This document shows positions 1-12,045 of a stretch of 64,000 nt of DNA, in pieces. Both the position numbers and the translations under genes were made by a program. Location of the stretch: positions 41,804,546 through 41,868,545 of the forward strand of contig CM028326.1 in NCBI GenBank assembly GCA_016647705.1. The letters run 5' to 3'. How positions within the stretch are numbered: the stretch's first letter is position 1; each line of letters opens with the position of its first letter. This DNA is from Eucommia ulmoides. Its lineage: Eukaryota > Streptophyta > Magnoliopsida > Garryales > Eucommiaceae. Under the pieces are notes generated by a model, which was not told the origin of the DNA, made no database searches, and saw only the letters and a program-made list of their open reading frames with translations.

Positions 1-67
1 ACTTCAATTGATTCAAATCTTTGGTTTGAAACTTGGTATGCAAAAACGTTTTGAGTTCCTAAATATC

Positions 68-2760
68 CTAGTAATCGTCTCTGGTAATCACGATATCATC
101 CACATACACAGTCAACAATATTCGCCCGACTTTACTATGCCTATCGAATACAAAGAAACAGTGAAGACCAAATTCAATGACCACTTCACTGAATCTCCCA
201 AACCATGCTCGAGCAGACTGCTTGAGGCCATAAATTGATTTCTTCAAGCGACATACTAAACCAGACTTCCCCTGAGCAACAAACCTAGGAGGTTGCTCCA
301 TGTATACTTCCTCGTTAAATCGCCATTTAAGAACGCATTGTTGATATCAAGTTGATACGACGGCTAACGAAAGGTGGCAGCCAAAGAGATGAATAAGCGA
401 TCAGAAGCGAGTTTGGCAACGACAGAAAAGGTCTCAAAATAATCAAGACCATATACCTGAGTGTAACATTTGGCAACTAAACGAGCCTTGAGTCGATCAA
501 TGGTGCGATCCGGATGAACTTTGACTGTGTATACCCATTTACATCTAACTATTGCTTTATCAGGCGGTAGCGAGACGAGATCCCAAGTACCATGACGTAA
601 GGCTAGCGTTTCCTATTTCATTGCGGTCATCCAACCAGAGTGAGTAAGAGTTTCTGTGACAGACTTTGGAATAGAAACAGAGGATAAAAAAGCAATAAAA
701 GAGGAATAAGAAGGAGATAGTTGTGTAAACGAATCAAAGTTAGAAATAGAATGTTGAGTACATGTACGCTTACCCTTCCGGACAGCAATGGGTATGTCCA
801 AGTCAGACACGAATAGATGAACTGGAGAAGAATCTGAAGACACAGAGACAATTGGCTTAACGGGCGGGAACTACCTTCTGGCGATGAGAGTATACATGTA
901 AAGGCGGTGAATGACGACTAGGCGGGACAAATTCGGGAGCGGAAGGAGATGGTGTCGGGTCTGGGAGGCTTGGTAAAGGAAGGGTGATATCCAGATCATC
1001 CCGAGAGGATAGGCCAGAAAAGTAAGAGGTGGATTTAAAGAAAGTGACATCTGCACAGATGAAAGAACGACATAAAGGACTGTAACACCGATAACCCTTT
1101 TGTGTGCAAGAATAATCAAGGAAGACACATTTGATAGCACGAAAATCTAACTTATCCTTGCCAGGAGTCAACTGGTGGACAAAACAGACACATCCAAAGA
1201 TACGGGGAGGTAAAGCAAACCAGGGTGATCAGGGAAAAAGAATAGAATGAGGGACTTTGCCATTCAAGGTAGAAGACGGCATTCTATTGATCAAGAACCA
1301 AGCTGTAAGAACTGCATCTGCCCATAAGTGTTTGGGAACATTCATCTCAAACATCATAGTTCGAGACACTTCTAGGAGATGTCGATTCTTATGATCAGTG
1401 ACTCCATTTTGTTGCGGTGTGTGAGAACAAGAAGACTAATGCAATATACCAGACTGTGACATGAAGGAAGTAAAGGGTTGAGAAAAATATTCTCTAGCAT
1501 TACATTAAATTGAGTTTTAATTTTAGTACAGAAGGCAGAGAAAATGGATAACAATTCAGAACGATCTTTCATTAAATAGAGCCATGTAACTCTGGAGAAA
1601 TCATCAACAAATGTGACAAAGTAATGAAACCCTAATGTAGAGGCAATACGAGAAGGACCCCAAACGTCTAAATAAACTAAACAAAAAGGAATCGATGCTT
1701 GAAACTGGGATGCTTTCCCAACTGACAAGACTTACAATCTAAGGAGAACAAATGACGTAAACTAGGGACAAATACCTTTAGATTGGCAAAACAGGGATGA
1801 CCTAGGCGGCAATGAATTTGGTGGGCAGATGCAACAACAAGACAGACAGTGGATGGGATAACAGGTGTCTCATCGTGATTGTCGAAATAATAAAGGTCAT
1901 TTTTCTTACGCTCTATGTCAATTGTCTTCTGTGTTTTCAAATCCTGGATAATGATAGAATCATGAAAGAAGCAAACAGAATAATTTAGGTATTAAGTAAG
2001 CTTACTGATATAAAATTAAAAGCAAAAGAAGAAATATACAAGACAGAGTATAAAGAGAAAGCGGGTGAAAGTTCCACAGCGCCAATACCATGAACAGGGA
2101 CGGTGGAACCATCAGCAACAGTAACATGGGTCAATGAAGAAGATGACTGAATATGTGTAAATAAAAAAGAAATACCTGATATGTAATCAGTGGCAGCGGA
2201 GTCCATGATCAAAGATGTAGAAGGGGAAGGATGAAAAGAAAAAAATGCGGTAGGATTACCTCATTGAGCTAGCGAAGTAATGGGGGTAAATGTCTACTTG
2301 GACACCTTAAACTGGAGGAACTGAACATACTCGTCATCAAAAATAGTCTTGGGAGCTGAAGAGTTGGATGATGAAACGGGAGCAACTTGATTAGAAGTTG
2401 TCGCATGAGTATAATTAGGAGTACGACCAACTCCGTACCAACAAGCATCTGTATGATTTTTCTTGCCACAAAATAACACTGACGATGTTGACCTCGACAA
2501 TGGCCACCTCGGCCACCCCGAAAGTTAGTACTACGACTACCTCGACCACCTCGTTTCCCTTGATCGATAATAGCAACTTGTACAACTTTAGAACATGGCA
2601 AGTAATTGGTCTCATTCAACTTACAAGTGGCGAATAATTGTGGTGACAAACTTGACATCACTGCACTACTAATCAATTGAGAACAGTTTGCACCACTACA
2701 ACAACTCACCAACACAACAACCAAGTGAAGTGAACAATTACAATGGGGAAAAACAAACAA
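68..2760 (-). pseudogene. copia gag-pol polyprotein remnant
   Basis: Domains appear in the canonical copia order on the minus strand. A gag C-terminus at 2294-2760 has a glycine/arginine-rich tract and a zinc knuckle with CYFCGKKNHTDAC. A protease around 1985-2212 has MDSAATDYISG, where DSGATDHIS is usual, so the active-site glycine is lost. A GAG-pre-integrase HHCC module at 1677-1940 shows RLGHP and CKSCQLGKH. The integrase core at 1372-1728 has DVWGPS and FVDDFSR. The integrase C-terminal part is at 857-1171, the linker at 613-843, and the reverse transcriptase below about 610 shows SIYGLKQSARAW and YVDDIVITRDD. Stops and frameshifts separate these pieces, so no full polyprotein can be made. 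Confidence 0.9.
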
Positions 2761-3317
2761 AGACCCTCATGAACTAATGAAACAACGAAATAAAGAGTGA
2801 TTAAAAAAAAAATTAAGACATCGATTTATTTTTTTAATCAAATAGCGAACAGAAGCATAGAAGAAAGGACATAAAGCTCACACGATATCTTGCCATTAAC
2901 GTTGATTCAGCGGCGTCGGACGGCGACATCAGATGAGACAGCGACTACGTGGACAACGCCGATGGTGGACAGCGACGACGTGGGCAGCGTCGACGGTGGA
3001 AGGCGACGATGGTAGGACTGTGAATCTGGGCTGCGAGTAGCGGATGTGGTCCGCGATGGTGGTAGGGCGTCTACTTTGGACAACGATGATTGTGGAGGCT
3101 CAGAATGGCCTGGAAAATGGCGGCGAGGCTCGGAATGGCATTGACGACGCCGGATCTGAATGGTTGGTAGGCGGCGGCGGCGAGGGCTTGTCGGCCGGAG
3201 AGAAATAGTTTGAACAGTTAGGAAAAATGAAAGAGGAGAAAAAGAAAATAAAAAGTTAAGAGAAATGGTTTGAACAGATTTATAGAATCAGTCTCCCATA
3301 ACCTGCTCTTGATACCA

Positions 3318-3476
3318 TTTTAAAGTAAGAAGATGATAGGAAAAGAATGAGAAGACTAAACAATTGTATTAGCCTCTCCATCTATTTATAATAATAATTA
3401 GATAACAATACAAGAGGTCCTAAACAATGTGGGAAACCCTAAATAGTACTGGTAAGGCATAATTACCCTTTTAACA
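3318..3476 (-). repeat. 5' LTR of copia element 1
   Basis: 159-bp LTR starting TGTTAAAAGGG on the minus strand, with a TATA-like TTATAAATAGATGG. The inner end reads AAAA where family members end in CA, so the terminal dinucleotide is mutated. The PBS follows directly. Confidence 0.8.
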
Positions 3477-3568
3477 AATACAATTTTTAATAAGTGATTA
3501 AAAATAACTATCTTAGTTTAAATTGAGCATAATACTTATAAACCCAAAGAACTGCCCTTTTATTTGGT

Positions 3569-3701
3569 ATACAACATAAAATTTTTCTAAGAAAATCTAC
3601 ACCACAACTCTGCTAAGGGAATGGGGGATTTGAACACTAGACCTCCCGCTTGGAACGCAAAATAGATAACCGCTATGCTTGTAGCCTTGGGTTGAATTGT
3701 C
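3569..3701 (-). mobile_element. tRNA-derived SINE
   Basis: On the minus strand a tRNA-like head is visible: an A-box-like GCATAGCGGTTATC and a B-box-like GGTCTAGTGTTCAAATCC, spaced as in pol III promoters, followed by a short unrelated tail ending near ATTTTATGTTGTAT. The 9-bp direct repeat TTATTTGGT flanks it at 3560-3568 and 3702-3710 and is read as the TSD. Length is about 133 bp. No family name is assigned. Confidence 0.55.
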
Positions 3702-3710
3702 TTATTTGGT

Positions 3711-4327
3711 TGCACACAGTTTCAGTCTTTAGGTAGTATTCGACTATGATTTCCTATTTTTCCCTAATTGTGAAAGTTCAAAAAAGTTCTCAACATGGAA
3801 GTCGGATAATTACTTTCGGATGGAAAGGGCATTTTCTATTTGTCCCTCCATTTGATATTCAGCTTCCAGCATGGACTACAGGTAAAAACTGAAAGGAGCA
3901 ATGTACCAAAGATATTATGAGCCTATAACTTCAGATTTCTTGAAGACCATCTTTTCTCATTTCTTGATGCATGCCTGATATGCCTGAAAAATGATCTTTG
4001 GGTTTGAATGACGAATTTCCAGATAACTGAACGCAAGATACAAATCAAATCAAATCAAATCAAAAAGAATAATATTTATGCTAAGATTATTACCTCCCTC
4101 CTGTTATTTCTCCCTTTGCCCCCCTGTTAAAGTATACTTTATGCCTTCCTTTTCAGAAGGTTAGTTGGAATGTCCTCGGTCAATTTATTGGAAAAGAAAA
4201 GGCTATTGTGTACAGCTACTCGCTTTCATTTAATTCACATTGCTTAGAATTGACAAGTGATTCAACTCCGCACAGAATTCCGTAGAATATTTTCTGCTAT
4301 AGCCTTCTAGACATACTAATTAGTTTG
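3711..4327. other. intergenic/intronic spacer without recognised genes
   Basis: AT-rich unique-looking sequence between the SINE and copia element 2. I found no coding similarity here, and in particular no missing VTI1 exon. If VTI1 is intact, this belongs to its third intron. Confidence 0.5.
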
Positions 4328-4332
4328 ATAAG

Positions 4333-4491
4333 TGTTAAAGGGTATTTATGTCATTCCTTTATTATTTAGGGTTTCTTGTATTATGTTGGGTTTGTGTATT
4401 GTTTCCTAATTTGTATTATAAATAGACGGCGAGGTTGACACTATTGTTAAGCCGACTCATTCTTCTTTTCTCGTTCCCTTAACTAATAACA
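4333..4491 (+). repeat. 5' LTR of copia element 2
   Basis: 159 bp, TG...CA, with TATA-like TATTATAAATAGACGG inside. The PBS TGGTATCC starts at 4492. Confidence 0.92.
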
Positions 4492-5109
4492 TGGTATCCA
4501 AGAAAACATTAATCTCATAAGATTTGTCCCGATTCATCATTCTTCACTTCTTTCTTTCCCTTCCATTTTTTTGGCCTCCAGTACAAACAGAAACAAAAGT
4601 ACCGAAATGTCGCCGCCATCTCATTCAAATGCAGCTCCTCCACTGCCATCGCCATTCAGCTCCAATGCCTCCACCGCCGCCATCCTCTACATCCGATGTC
4701 ACCAACAAAGACGTCGTCCAGATTCGCAGCCTCCAGTGCCGTCGCCAACCAGATCTGTTCCGTCCAAATCTGACGCCTCCACCATTGCCTCTGTCGAGAT
4801 CCAACGCCGCCTCTGCCGTTGCTGCGCTCCAGCCACCACCAATGACCCCAATTTTGCAGCCCCCATTGACCCCAACCCTCCGACAAGGCTTAGTCGCAAA
4901 AGCTAAGTTCTCCCCTTTATTTCATTTAAAACAAACAGAAACAGTACCCAAAAAAATGTCTTTCTAGAGTTATATTACTCTACATGTTTGTTTGCTTTCC
5001 TTGTCCCGTGTTTCATCATAGTTGGTCTATCTCCCATTGTAATTTTGCGGATAGTTCGTTGTTAGTCCTCTTTTTTTTTTCTAAGTTACGTATTCGACAA
5101 TACCTCCAA

Positions 5110-8100
5110 TGTTAACCACTCGAAAGTTGAATGGGAATACTTATCTTCAGTGGGCCAATGCTATCAAAATAGCCCTCACTGGACAAGGAAAACATCGTCA
5201 TCTCACTGACTCTCCTGCTTCGTAGGGTACCAAGAATACTGAAGGGTGCACCCAACTAGATGCTCAAATTTGGTCTCAGTGATGGAACTCTATGGAAGCT
5301 TAGATTGCAAAAGTGTAGCCATGTGGAGACCTACATAGAGTTGTGAGAGTTTGTTCGGTTGTGATTTGCGAACAATCTTACTCGGATGTATAATGACTCG
5401 GCCAAGAATTTTCACATCCAGCATGATACACAGACGGTCACTAAGTATTTTTCCATGTTTAAGTAACTTTACGAGGAGATGAATGTCCTTCTCCCAAAAT
5501 ATCCACCAATGTTACATCTATACGAAAGCACCGGGAAGAGATGGTTGTCCTAAAATTTCTTGCCGGTCTTCGCCCAAAATTCGAGCCTATTCGCTCTTAG
5601 ATCTTTGGAGGGGCTACTCACCCTTTATTCGCCGAGACATACTCACAGGTTCAAGGTGCAACTACTCGAGAAACTATCTACCCTCCAGTCTTTCTTTGGT
5701 CGATCGTTCAGCTCTGGTTACACAAATCTCTCAAGGCAATCACACTGACCAGCCTAGTGGTGGTCGCCATGGTCACTCTCAAGGTAGTGATAGTGGTGGC
5801 CCTTCAGGTGGCCGAGGTGGTCGCAATGGTGGCCAACTTCGTCAATGCTCCTTTTTAAGCAAGGAAAATCATACCAGAGAGAATTGTAGGAATTTAGTTG
5901 GCCAACCTCCTAAGTATGCTCATCTTGTGACATCTAATCAGGCTGATCCTATTCCACCGTCTACTCTTCAACTTCCAGGGATATCTCTGATGATGAGTAT
6001 GTTCAGTTCCTTCAGTTTTAGGCCTCGCAGCAGACATCTACCTTCATTGCTTCTCTAGCTCAACAAGGTACCTCTACTACATGTCTTTCTTTTCATCTTT
6101 CCCCCTCTACACCAAGGGTTATAAACTCTGCTGCCACTGACCACATGCCAGGTACCTCTTTCCTATTTACAGACACATTGTCTCCTGTTACTGTTGTTGA
6201 TGGTTCCACAGTCTCTATTCGTGGAACCCTCACCCTCCTCTTCCTTATCCTCTAGTTTGTAATTTTTTTATTTTTTATTTTTAATTTAATGTCAGTTAGT
6301 AAGCTTATTAAACATCTTAATTGCTTTATTTCTTTTTTTGCTAATTCTGTCATTATCCAGGATTTGAGGACGCGGAAGACAATTGGCACAGTCGTGAGGC
6401 AAATAGCCTTTATTACTTTGACGATCATGACGAGAGTCCTACTATCCCACCCATTGCATATCTTGTTGTTGCGTCTTCTCATCAAATTCATTGTCGCTAA
6501 GCTCATCCATGCCTTGCAAATCTCAAGATGCTTGTCTCCAACTTACGTTATTTGTCTTTCTTATATTGTGAGTTTTGTCAGTTAGGTAAGTATTATAGTA
6601 GTTCATTTGCTTCCTCGACTCATGTTCGAGCATTAAGTCTTTTTAGTTTAGTTTATTCAAATGTTTGGTGTCTTTCTCATGTTGATTCTACATTAGGATT
6701 TTCATTATTTGTCATGTTTATAAATGATTTTTCAAGAGTTATGTGATTTTATTTAATGAAAGATCGTTCTGAATTATTTCCCCTTTTTTTTGATTTTTGT
6801 GCTAAAATTAAAAATCAATTTAATGTAGCAGTGTGTACACTTTGAAGTGATAATGTTTGCGAATATTATCTCAGCCCTTTACTTCCTTCATGTCAAACTC
6901 TAGCATCCTGCATCAGTCCTCTTGACTCACACACTGAAGCAAAATGACGTAACTGAGCGTAAAAATCTACATCTCTTGAAAGTGGCTCGTATTCTTACTT
7001 TTTGAGATGAATGTTCCCAAATACTTTTGGGGTGATACAGTTCTTACAACTTACTTCTTAATCAATAAGATGTTGTCTTCTACCATAAATGGCAAGGTTC
7101 TCCATTCTCTTTTTTTTTTCTTGTTCCCCCTTGTTTGGTTTACCTCCTCGTATATTTGGCTATGTTTGTTTCGTTCATCAATTAACTCCTAGGAAGGACA
7201 AGTTGGATCTCCGTGGCTTAAATGTATCTTCCTCGGTTATTCTCGTACACAGAAGGGTTATTATTGTTATAGTCCATCTTTATGTCGCTCATTTGTGTGT
7301 GCAAATGTTACATTCTTTGAGTCCATTCCTTAATTTTCTAAGCTCTACTCTTAGGGTGCTCTGAATGTTACACTTCCTTTGTCCAATTTTCCAACCCACT
7401 ACTCTATCTTCCTCCCCTCCAGAACCCGTCCCGCCCAGTAGTTCTCTGCCTCCTTTGCGGGCATACTCTCGTCGCCCGAAGGTTGCTTCTGCCACTGTGT
7501 CCATCGTCCTTGTGTCCTTAGATTCTTCTCCAGTTCATTCAATCACTTCTAATTTCGACATGACCATTACTGTCCGAAAGGGTAAGCGCTCATATACTGA
7601 CCAACCATCCTATTTGTAACTTTGTCTCATATGCACACTTACCTATCTCCGTCATACTCTTCGTTTGTTGCTTCTTTGTCCTCTATCTCTCTTCCTAACT
7701 TTGGTTCAAAGGCTCTATCTTATGCTGGTTGAACTATTGCAATAGAAGAAGAAATGCTAGCCTTAAATCAAAATGGTACTTGGGACCTCATCTCGCTTCC
7801 ACCTGATAGAACAGTAGTTGGATGTAAAATAGGTGCATGCAAAGTTCATCCAGATGGCACCATTGATCGACTCAAAACACGTTTAATTGCCAAAGATTAT
7901 ACTCATGTATACGGTCTTGATTACTCCGAGACTTTTTTCTCTCGTTGCCAAGCTCGCTTCTGTTCGCTTTTCATCTCTCATGTTTCCACCTTTTGTTGAC
8001 CGTTAAATCAGCTTGACATCAAGAATGCCTTCTTAAATTGTGATCTCGCTGAGGAAGTATACATGAAGCAAACTCTTGGGTTTGTCACAAAAGGAGGAGT

Positions 8101-10000
8101 TTGGTTTAGTATGTCGCTTAAAAAAATCCATTTATGGCCTCAAGTAGTCTCCTCGAGCATGATTTAGGATATTCAGTGACGTGGTCACCATGCTTGGTAT
8201 TTGTGTTGTGGAGTCAATCATTCAGTGTTCTACAAGTATAATACAATAGGAAGAATATTGTTAATTGTGTATGCGAATGACATCGTAATTACCGAAGACG
8301 ACCACAGTGGTATTCAAGAACTCAAAAAAGTTTTGCATAGTAAGTTTCAAACCAAAAATTTGGGCTAGTTTAAGTATTTCTTGGGAATTGAAGTTACTCA
8401 ATCGAGTCAAAGTATTTACCTATCTCAAAGGAAATATGTCCTTAATCTATTGAGCGAAAGAGAAATGTTAGGAGCTAAACCGATTGACTCACCTATAGAT
8501 CCCAACACAAAACTCTTGGCAAATTAATGAGTACCACTGACAAATCCAACGCAATACAGACGGTTAGTTGGGAAGTTAAACTACTCAACTATAAGGAGAC
8601 CGGATATCCTTTGTTGTTAATGTTATCAATCCGTTCATGGATCATCCCACAATTTGTCACTGGGATACAATGATTCGTATCCTCAAATATCTGAAACATG
8701 CTCCTGGTTGTGCTTTGTATGATGAGGGTATTTTTAGGCGTCACCGAGTTAAAACCAGGGCCCCAGCCACGTGTCTACCATCGTCGTGACGTGGCCACAT
8801 TTAGAAATCCAAAGCGCCATGCAGGAGCATACGCCGACCAAGGTTTCTTCCTTGTAATCTCTTTTGCACTTAGGGAGGAGCACTGTGTCATGCAGGGACA
8901 ACGTCGCCTAGAACTTTGTGCCACGACTCTAGGCAACCAACTTCAGGGACTTAGCTGTTTGTCTCAATCGGCACACTATTTAAGACTGTTTCTTCTCCAA
9001 GACTCCACGAATCTCCGATTTCCTCAACCGGGACTTCTCCACAGGCTTGACAGATGCCCGCAGGCTTTTCCAAACGAGCCCAAACCCGGTGATTATCTCC
9101 TAAATGCCCTGGATTATCGGCTAAACATATGGTTTCGCCTAATTAACCGTGTTTAGGCCCGATTAAGCAAAACTAATCATCTCCAACGCCTATAAATATC
9201 AAGGGCTATACAAGCCCGAGGTAACCCTAACGCTCAAACGCTATTTACATATTTGACACGTTTCTATACTTTTTCTCTCTGAGCTCTTATTTTCACACTA
9301 GAGGGGCTTCGCCGAGACAAATCCCAGCTCAACCTTGTGCAGGTACAGTTCCCTGAAGGGTGGGACTCTAGATTTCAGCAAGTCAGTCTCCCAGGACGAC
9401 AGTTACAACTCATTAGAAGAATTTCCAACTCCATTTCAGCAAAAGGACTCACCTGTCACCTGACTGGACTATACTCAAGGTGTTGACCACTTTGGGACAC
9501 CAACATTGTACACTCAAATAAAAAGGATATACAGATGAAGATTAGGCTGAATCACCCTCGGATCGCAAGTCTACTATAGGATATTTTGTGTTTGTTGGAT
9601 GTAATCTTGTCTGTTGGAAGAGTAGAAAGCAGATAATGGTGGCCCGGTCAAGTGCAGAATCGGAATATAAGGCGATGACCAATACCACTTGTGAGCTAAC
9701 TTGGTTAAAACATTTGTTGGAAAAACTTAGATATGAACACTTTTCACCTATGGACCTAATATGTAATAATCAAGTGACACTCCACATTGCATCCAACTCA
9801 GTCTTCCGTGAGAGAACAAAACACATTGAAGTTAATTCACCTTATTCGAGAAAAATTGTTGCAGAAGTTGATTGAGAATAAACATTTAAATTCAGTTAAG
9901 CAGTTAGCGGATTCATTTACTAAACCGTTAGGGGGCTCAAGGATAAAGTACATTTGTAACAAACTAGGAGCATATAGTATATACTCCAGCTTGAGGGGGG
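5110..10000 (+). pseudogene. copia gag-pol polyprotein remnant, interrupted by a solo LTR
   Basis: Gag begins near 5110 (RKLNGNTYLQWANAIKIAL). A glycine-rich gag tail and damaged zinc knuckle are at 5740-5900, a protease remnant near 6125 (SAATDHMPGTSFLF), an HHCC/integrase stretch at 6528-6746 (CEFCQLGKYY, FINDFSRVM), and reverse transcriptase from 7754 (NGTWDLISLPPDRT). The polymerase motif near 8265 is YANDI instead of YVDD. RNase H at 9588-9875 shows ARSSAESEYKAM, and the tail ends ADSFTKPLGG. Frame breaks and the lost YVDD motif mean the product cannot work. The insertion at 8720-9505 separates reverse transcriptase from RNase H. Confidence 0.9.
8720..9505. mobile_element. solo LTR A (Tat/gypsy-like family)
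   Basis: A 786-bp segment starting TGATGAGGG and ending CACCAACA is flanked by TTGTA at 8715-8719 and 9506-9510, a clean 5-bp TSD. A second copy of the same sequence is at 45262-46067 with its own TSD, which fixes both boundaries. It contains a core-promoter-like CCTATAAATATCAAGGGC. The terminal GACACCAACA resembles the LTR end of the Tat-lineage element at 51778. With no internal region present, it is read as the product of LTR-LTR recombination. Its insertion splits the copia element, so it is younger than that element. Confidence 0.9.
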
Positions 10001-10001
10001 G

Positions 10002-10155
10002 TGTTAAAGGGTATTTATGTCTTTCCTGTATTGTTTAGGATTTTTATATTATTTCCTAATTTCTATTATAATAACTTCTATTATAAATAGAGGGAGAGGT
10101 TGACACTATTATTAAGCCAACTCATACTTCCTTTGTCATTCCCCTAACATTAACA
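10002..10155 (+). repeat. 3' LTR of copia element 2
   Basis: 154 bp, TG...CA, preceded by the G-rich polypurine tract at about 9991-10001. It has a deletion and a small TTCTATTATAA duplication relative to the 5' copy. Confidence 0.92.
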
Positions 10156-10334
10156 ATAAGCATGATTAATTTATCTATTCATCATAAAAAACGTACCAGT
10201 GATTAATTTGTCTATTCATCATTAAACCACATCAATAAAAGAAATAGAAGAAAACATGAAGTTGCGAATGACAGTTGGGCCAAAGGTGATATAGTAGAAT
10301 ATAGTAATAATGCTGACAAAAACAATGGCAAATT

Positions 10335-12045
10335 CCATTTTCAACCCTCTAACTCTTGAATTATTGACCAATTTTTATGTGATCCAATACGTTTGGTGCA
10401 TTTTACTTTAAACCCCGTATATTTAATTACAGTTTTAATTAGTCCTTTCATCTGATATAGGTCTTACATTAGACAGAATAGAAGGTAAATTTGTAAATTT
10501 ATATATTTTTTATTTTTGTTTTTTATACTTTTTTGTTGTTGTTTTTATACTTTTTCTTTTCCTTTTTTTTTTTTTTTTTAATTTATTTTTTTCTAATTCT
10601 TTTTTCTTTTTTCTTCACCCATTCTCTTCCCACCTCTAGCCCCTATCTTCGGCCACTACCACCTCCAACCAACACCAGCGCCACTATTACCTCCACCCAA
10701 CACCAGCGCCACCACCTCCTCTTTTGTTCCTCATCCTTCATAATTGCTCAATCATCCATTAATTTTTCTTCAGAAACAGATTTCTCTTGCTTTGCCAACT
10801 CCTCTGTTTCGTGCCAAACCTATGTCACTTACCGTGCTCGACCACCTCAATACACAAACCTCAAAAACATATCAAAGTTGTTTAAAATTAGCCCTGTCGA
10901 TGTCGCAAATGCCAACTTACTCTCTGGCAAAGCAACTCTATTCCTAACCAGCTTTTACTCAATACCCAACACATGTTCTTACAACGGCTCACTCTATTTT
11001 TCTAACATGACTTATGAAATAAAGAAGGGTGTCAGTTTTTAACTCATTCCGAATCATTTTCAAAATTTAACGAATTACATCTTATTCTGAAGTTGAACCC
11101 TAGTCTCGAATCGTAAAAATTAAAGATTGGTGTGGAGGTTGTGTTTCGGTTGTTCTGTAAATGCCCAAAATCAAATCACTCCGACAAGGGTTCCGACAAA
11201 GGGGCTAGGTATCTTATTACCTACGTATGGGAGCTGGGACATCATGCCAGTGAGTAATCTGTTTGGGGCCTCGTCATATGATGTTGTTTTCGACAACAAT
11301 AACCAGAATTTAAGTGTCTCGATTTGTCTTCCGGTGGTAATTTCAGTGACCCATTTGCCGATTCTCAATCAATCTCACCCTTCTCTCTCCACTTCCAAAA
11401 AACATAACCCAAAAACCTGGTGGGTCCTTATAGCTGCACTTGGCATACCCATTTTCGTTGCAATTTTGTCTGGTTTTCAATATATACCCATTTTTCAAAC
11501 AAGAAAAATAAAACACTTTTGCGAAATGGGTCGTATCTGGACACGTGATCTTATTCAGATAAAAAAATCATCGGAAAAACGAGATTTAGAGCTCAAGACA
11601 ATGTCTGTTCAGTACAAGCTTCTTCCCGGAGTTTCAGGCTATTTAGGACCTGTTCAGTACAAGCTTCTTCCCGGAGTTTCAGGCTATTTAGGAAACCCTG
11701 TTACCTACGACACAAAAGTGATCATGGAAGCAACCGTGAATCTCAACAAATGCTATAGGATCGGTGGAGGTAGTAACTTGGGGAGGAGGTGTTGACTCAG
11801 TGAAGAGAAAGAAAAAAGAAGAAAGAAACAAAAAAAGAAGAAAGAAGAAAGAACAAAAAAACAAATAATAATAAAAATAAAATATATAAATTTACAAATT
11901 TACTCCCTATTTTGTCTAACTTCACAGTTAAATTAGATGGAAGGACTAATTAAAACCGCAATTAAAGATGCAAGATTCAAATTGGAATGCACCAAACTTA
12001 TCGGATCACAGAGAAATTGGTCCATAGTCAGAGGGTAGTCAATGG
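10335..12045. mobile_element. TIR element (Pack-MULE-like) carrying a LysM receptor kinase fragment
   Basis: About 165 bp at 10335-10505 matches the reverse complement of about 11875-12045, including GTGCATT/AATGCAC, GATCCAATA/TATCGGATC and the run around TTTGTAAATTTATAT. The inverted repeats enclose a captured gene fragment (10730-11795). Long TIRs around host gene sequence are typical of Pack-MULEs. I could not find a convincing 8-11-bp TSD, so the superfamily call is an inference and the ends may be off by a few bases. No transposase is present. Confidence 0.7.
10730..11795 (+). pseudogene. captured LysM receptor-like kinase fragment (LYK4/LYK5-like)
   Basis: The first part (10730-11042) reads like a LysM-RLK ectodomain, with CQTYVTYRA, KLFKISPVDVANANLL and YFSNMTYEIKKG. 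After a frameshift, 11127-11795 continues with LPTYGSWD, a third LysM-like stretch (FGASSYDV), IPVTQLP-like text, a membrane segment (WWVLIAALGIPIFVAIL) and the juxtamembrane YKLLPGVSGYLG. It stops at YRIGG, where the kinase domain should start. Intact family members are membrane receptors for chitin-type oligosaccharides with a weak kinase domain. This copy lacks the kinase, is frameshifted, and has a 45-bp in-frame tandem duplication at about 11606-11695. The surrounding TIRs suggest transposon capture. Confidence 0.75.

Larger units (their letters stand above)
1..3476 (-). mobile_element. Ty1/copia LTR retrotransposon, 5' part (3' end off the window)
   Basis: Reading on the minus strand, this runs from a 5' LTR (3318-3476) through gag, protease, integrase and part of reverse transcriptase to the window edge. 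The LTR matches, in size (159 bp) and many blocks, the LTR of the copia element at 4333-10155, so both belong to one family. A primer-binding site resembling the initiator-methionine tRNA type (TGGTATCAAGAGC on minus) abuts the LTR at about 3305-3317. The GC-rich leader at 2880-3230 parallels the leader of the second element. The reading frame is broken in several places, so the copy is dead. The second LTR and the TSD partner lie outside the window; the 5-bp flank beside the 5' LTR is AAATA. Confidence 0.92.
4333..10155 (+). mobile_element. Ty1/copia LTR retrotransposon, complete but decayed
   Basis: Both LTRs (4333-4491 and 10002-10155) begin TGTTAAAGGGTATTTATGTC and end in TAACA, and a 5-bp TSD ATAAG lies at 4328-4332 and 10156-10160. 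A methionine-tRNA-type PBS (TGGTATCC) follows the 5' LTR and a polypurine tract (TTGAGGGGGGG) precedes the 3' LTR. The internal part keeps the copia order gag, protease, integrase, reverse transcriptase, RNase H, but with many stops. An unrelated solo LTR has inserted at 8720-9505. The two LTRs differ by substitutions and indels, so the insertion is old. It is the same family as element 1 and in the opposite orientation. Confidence 0.95.
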
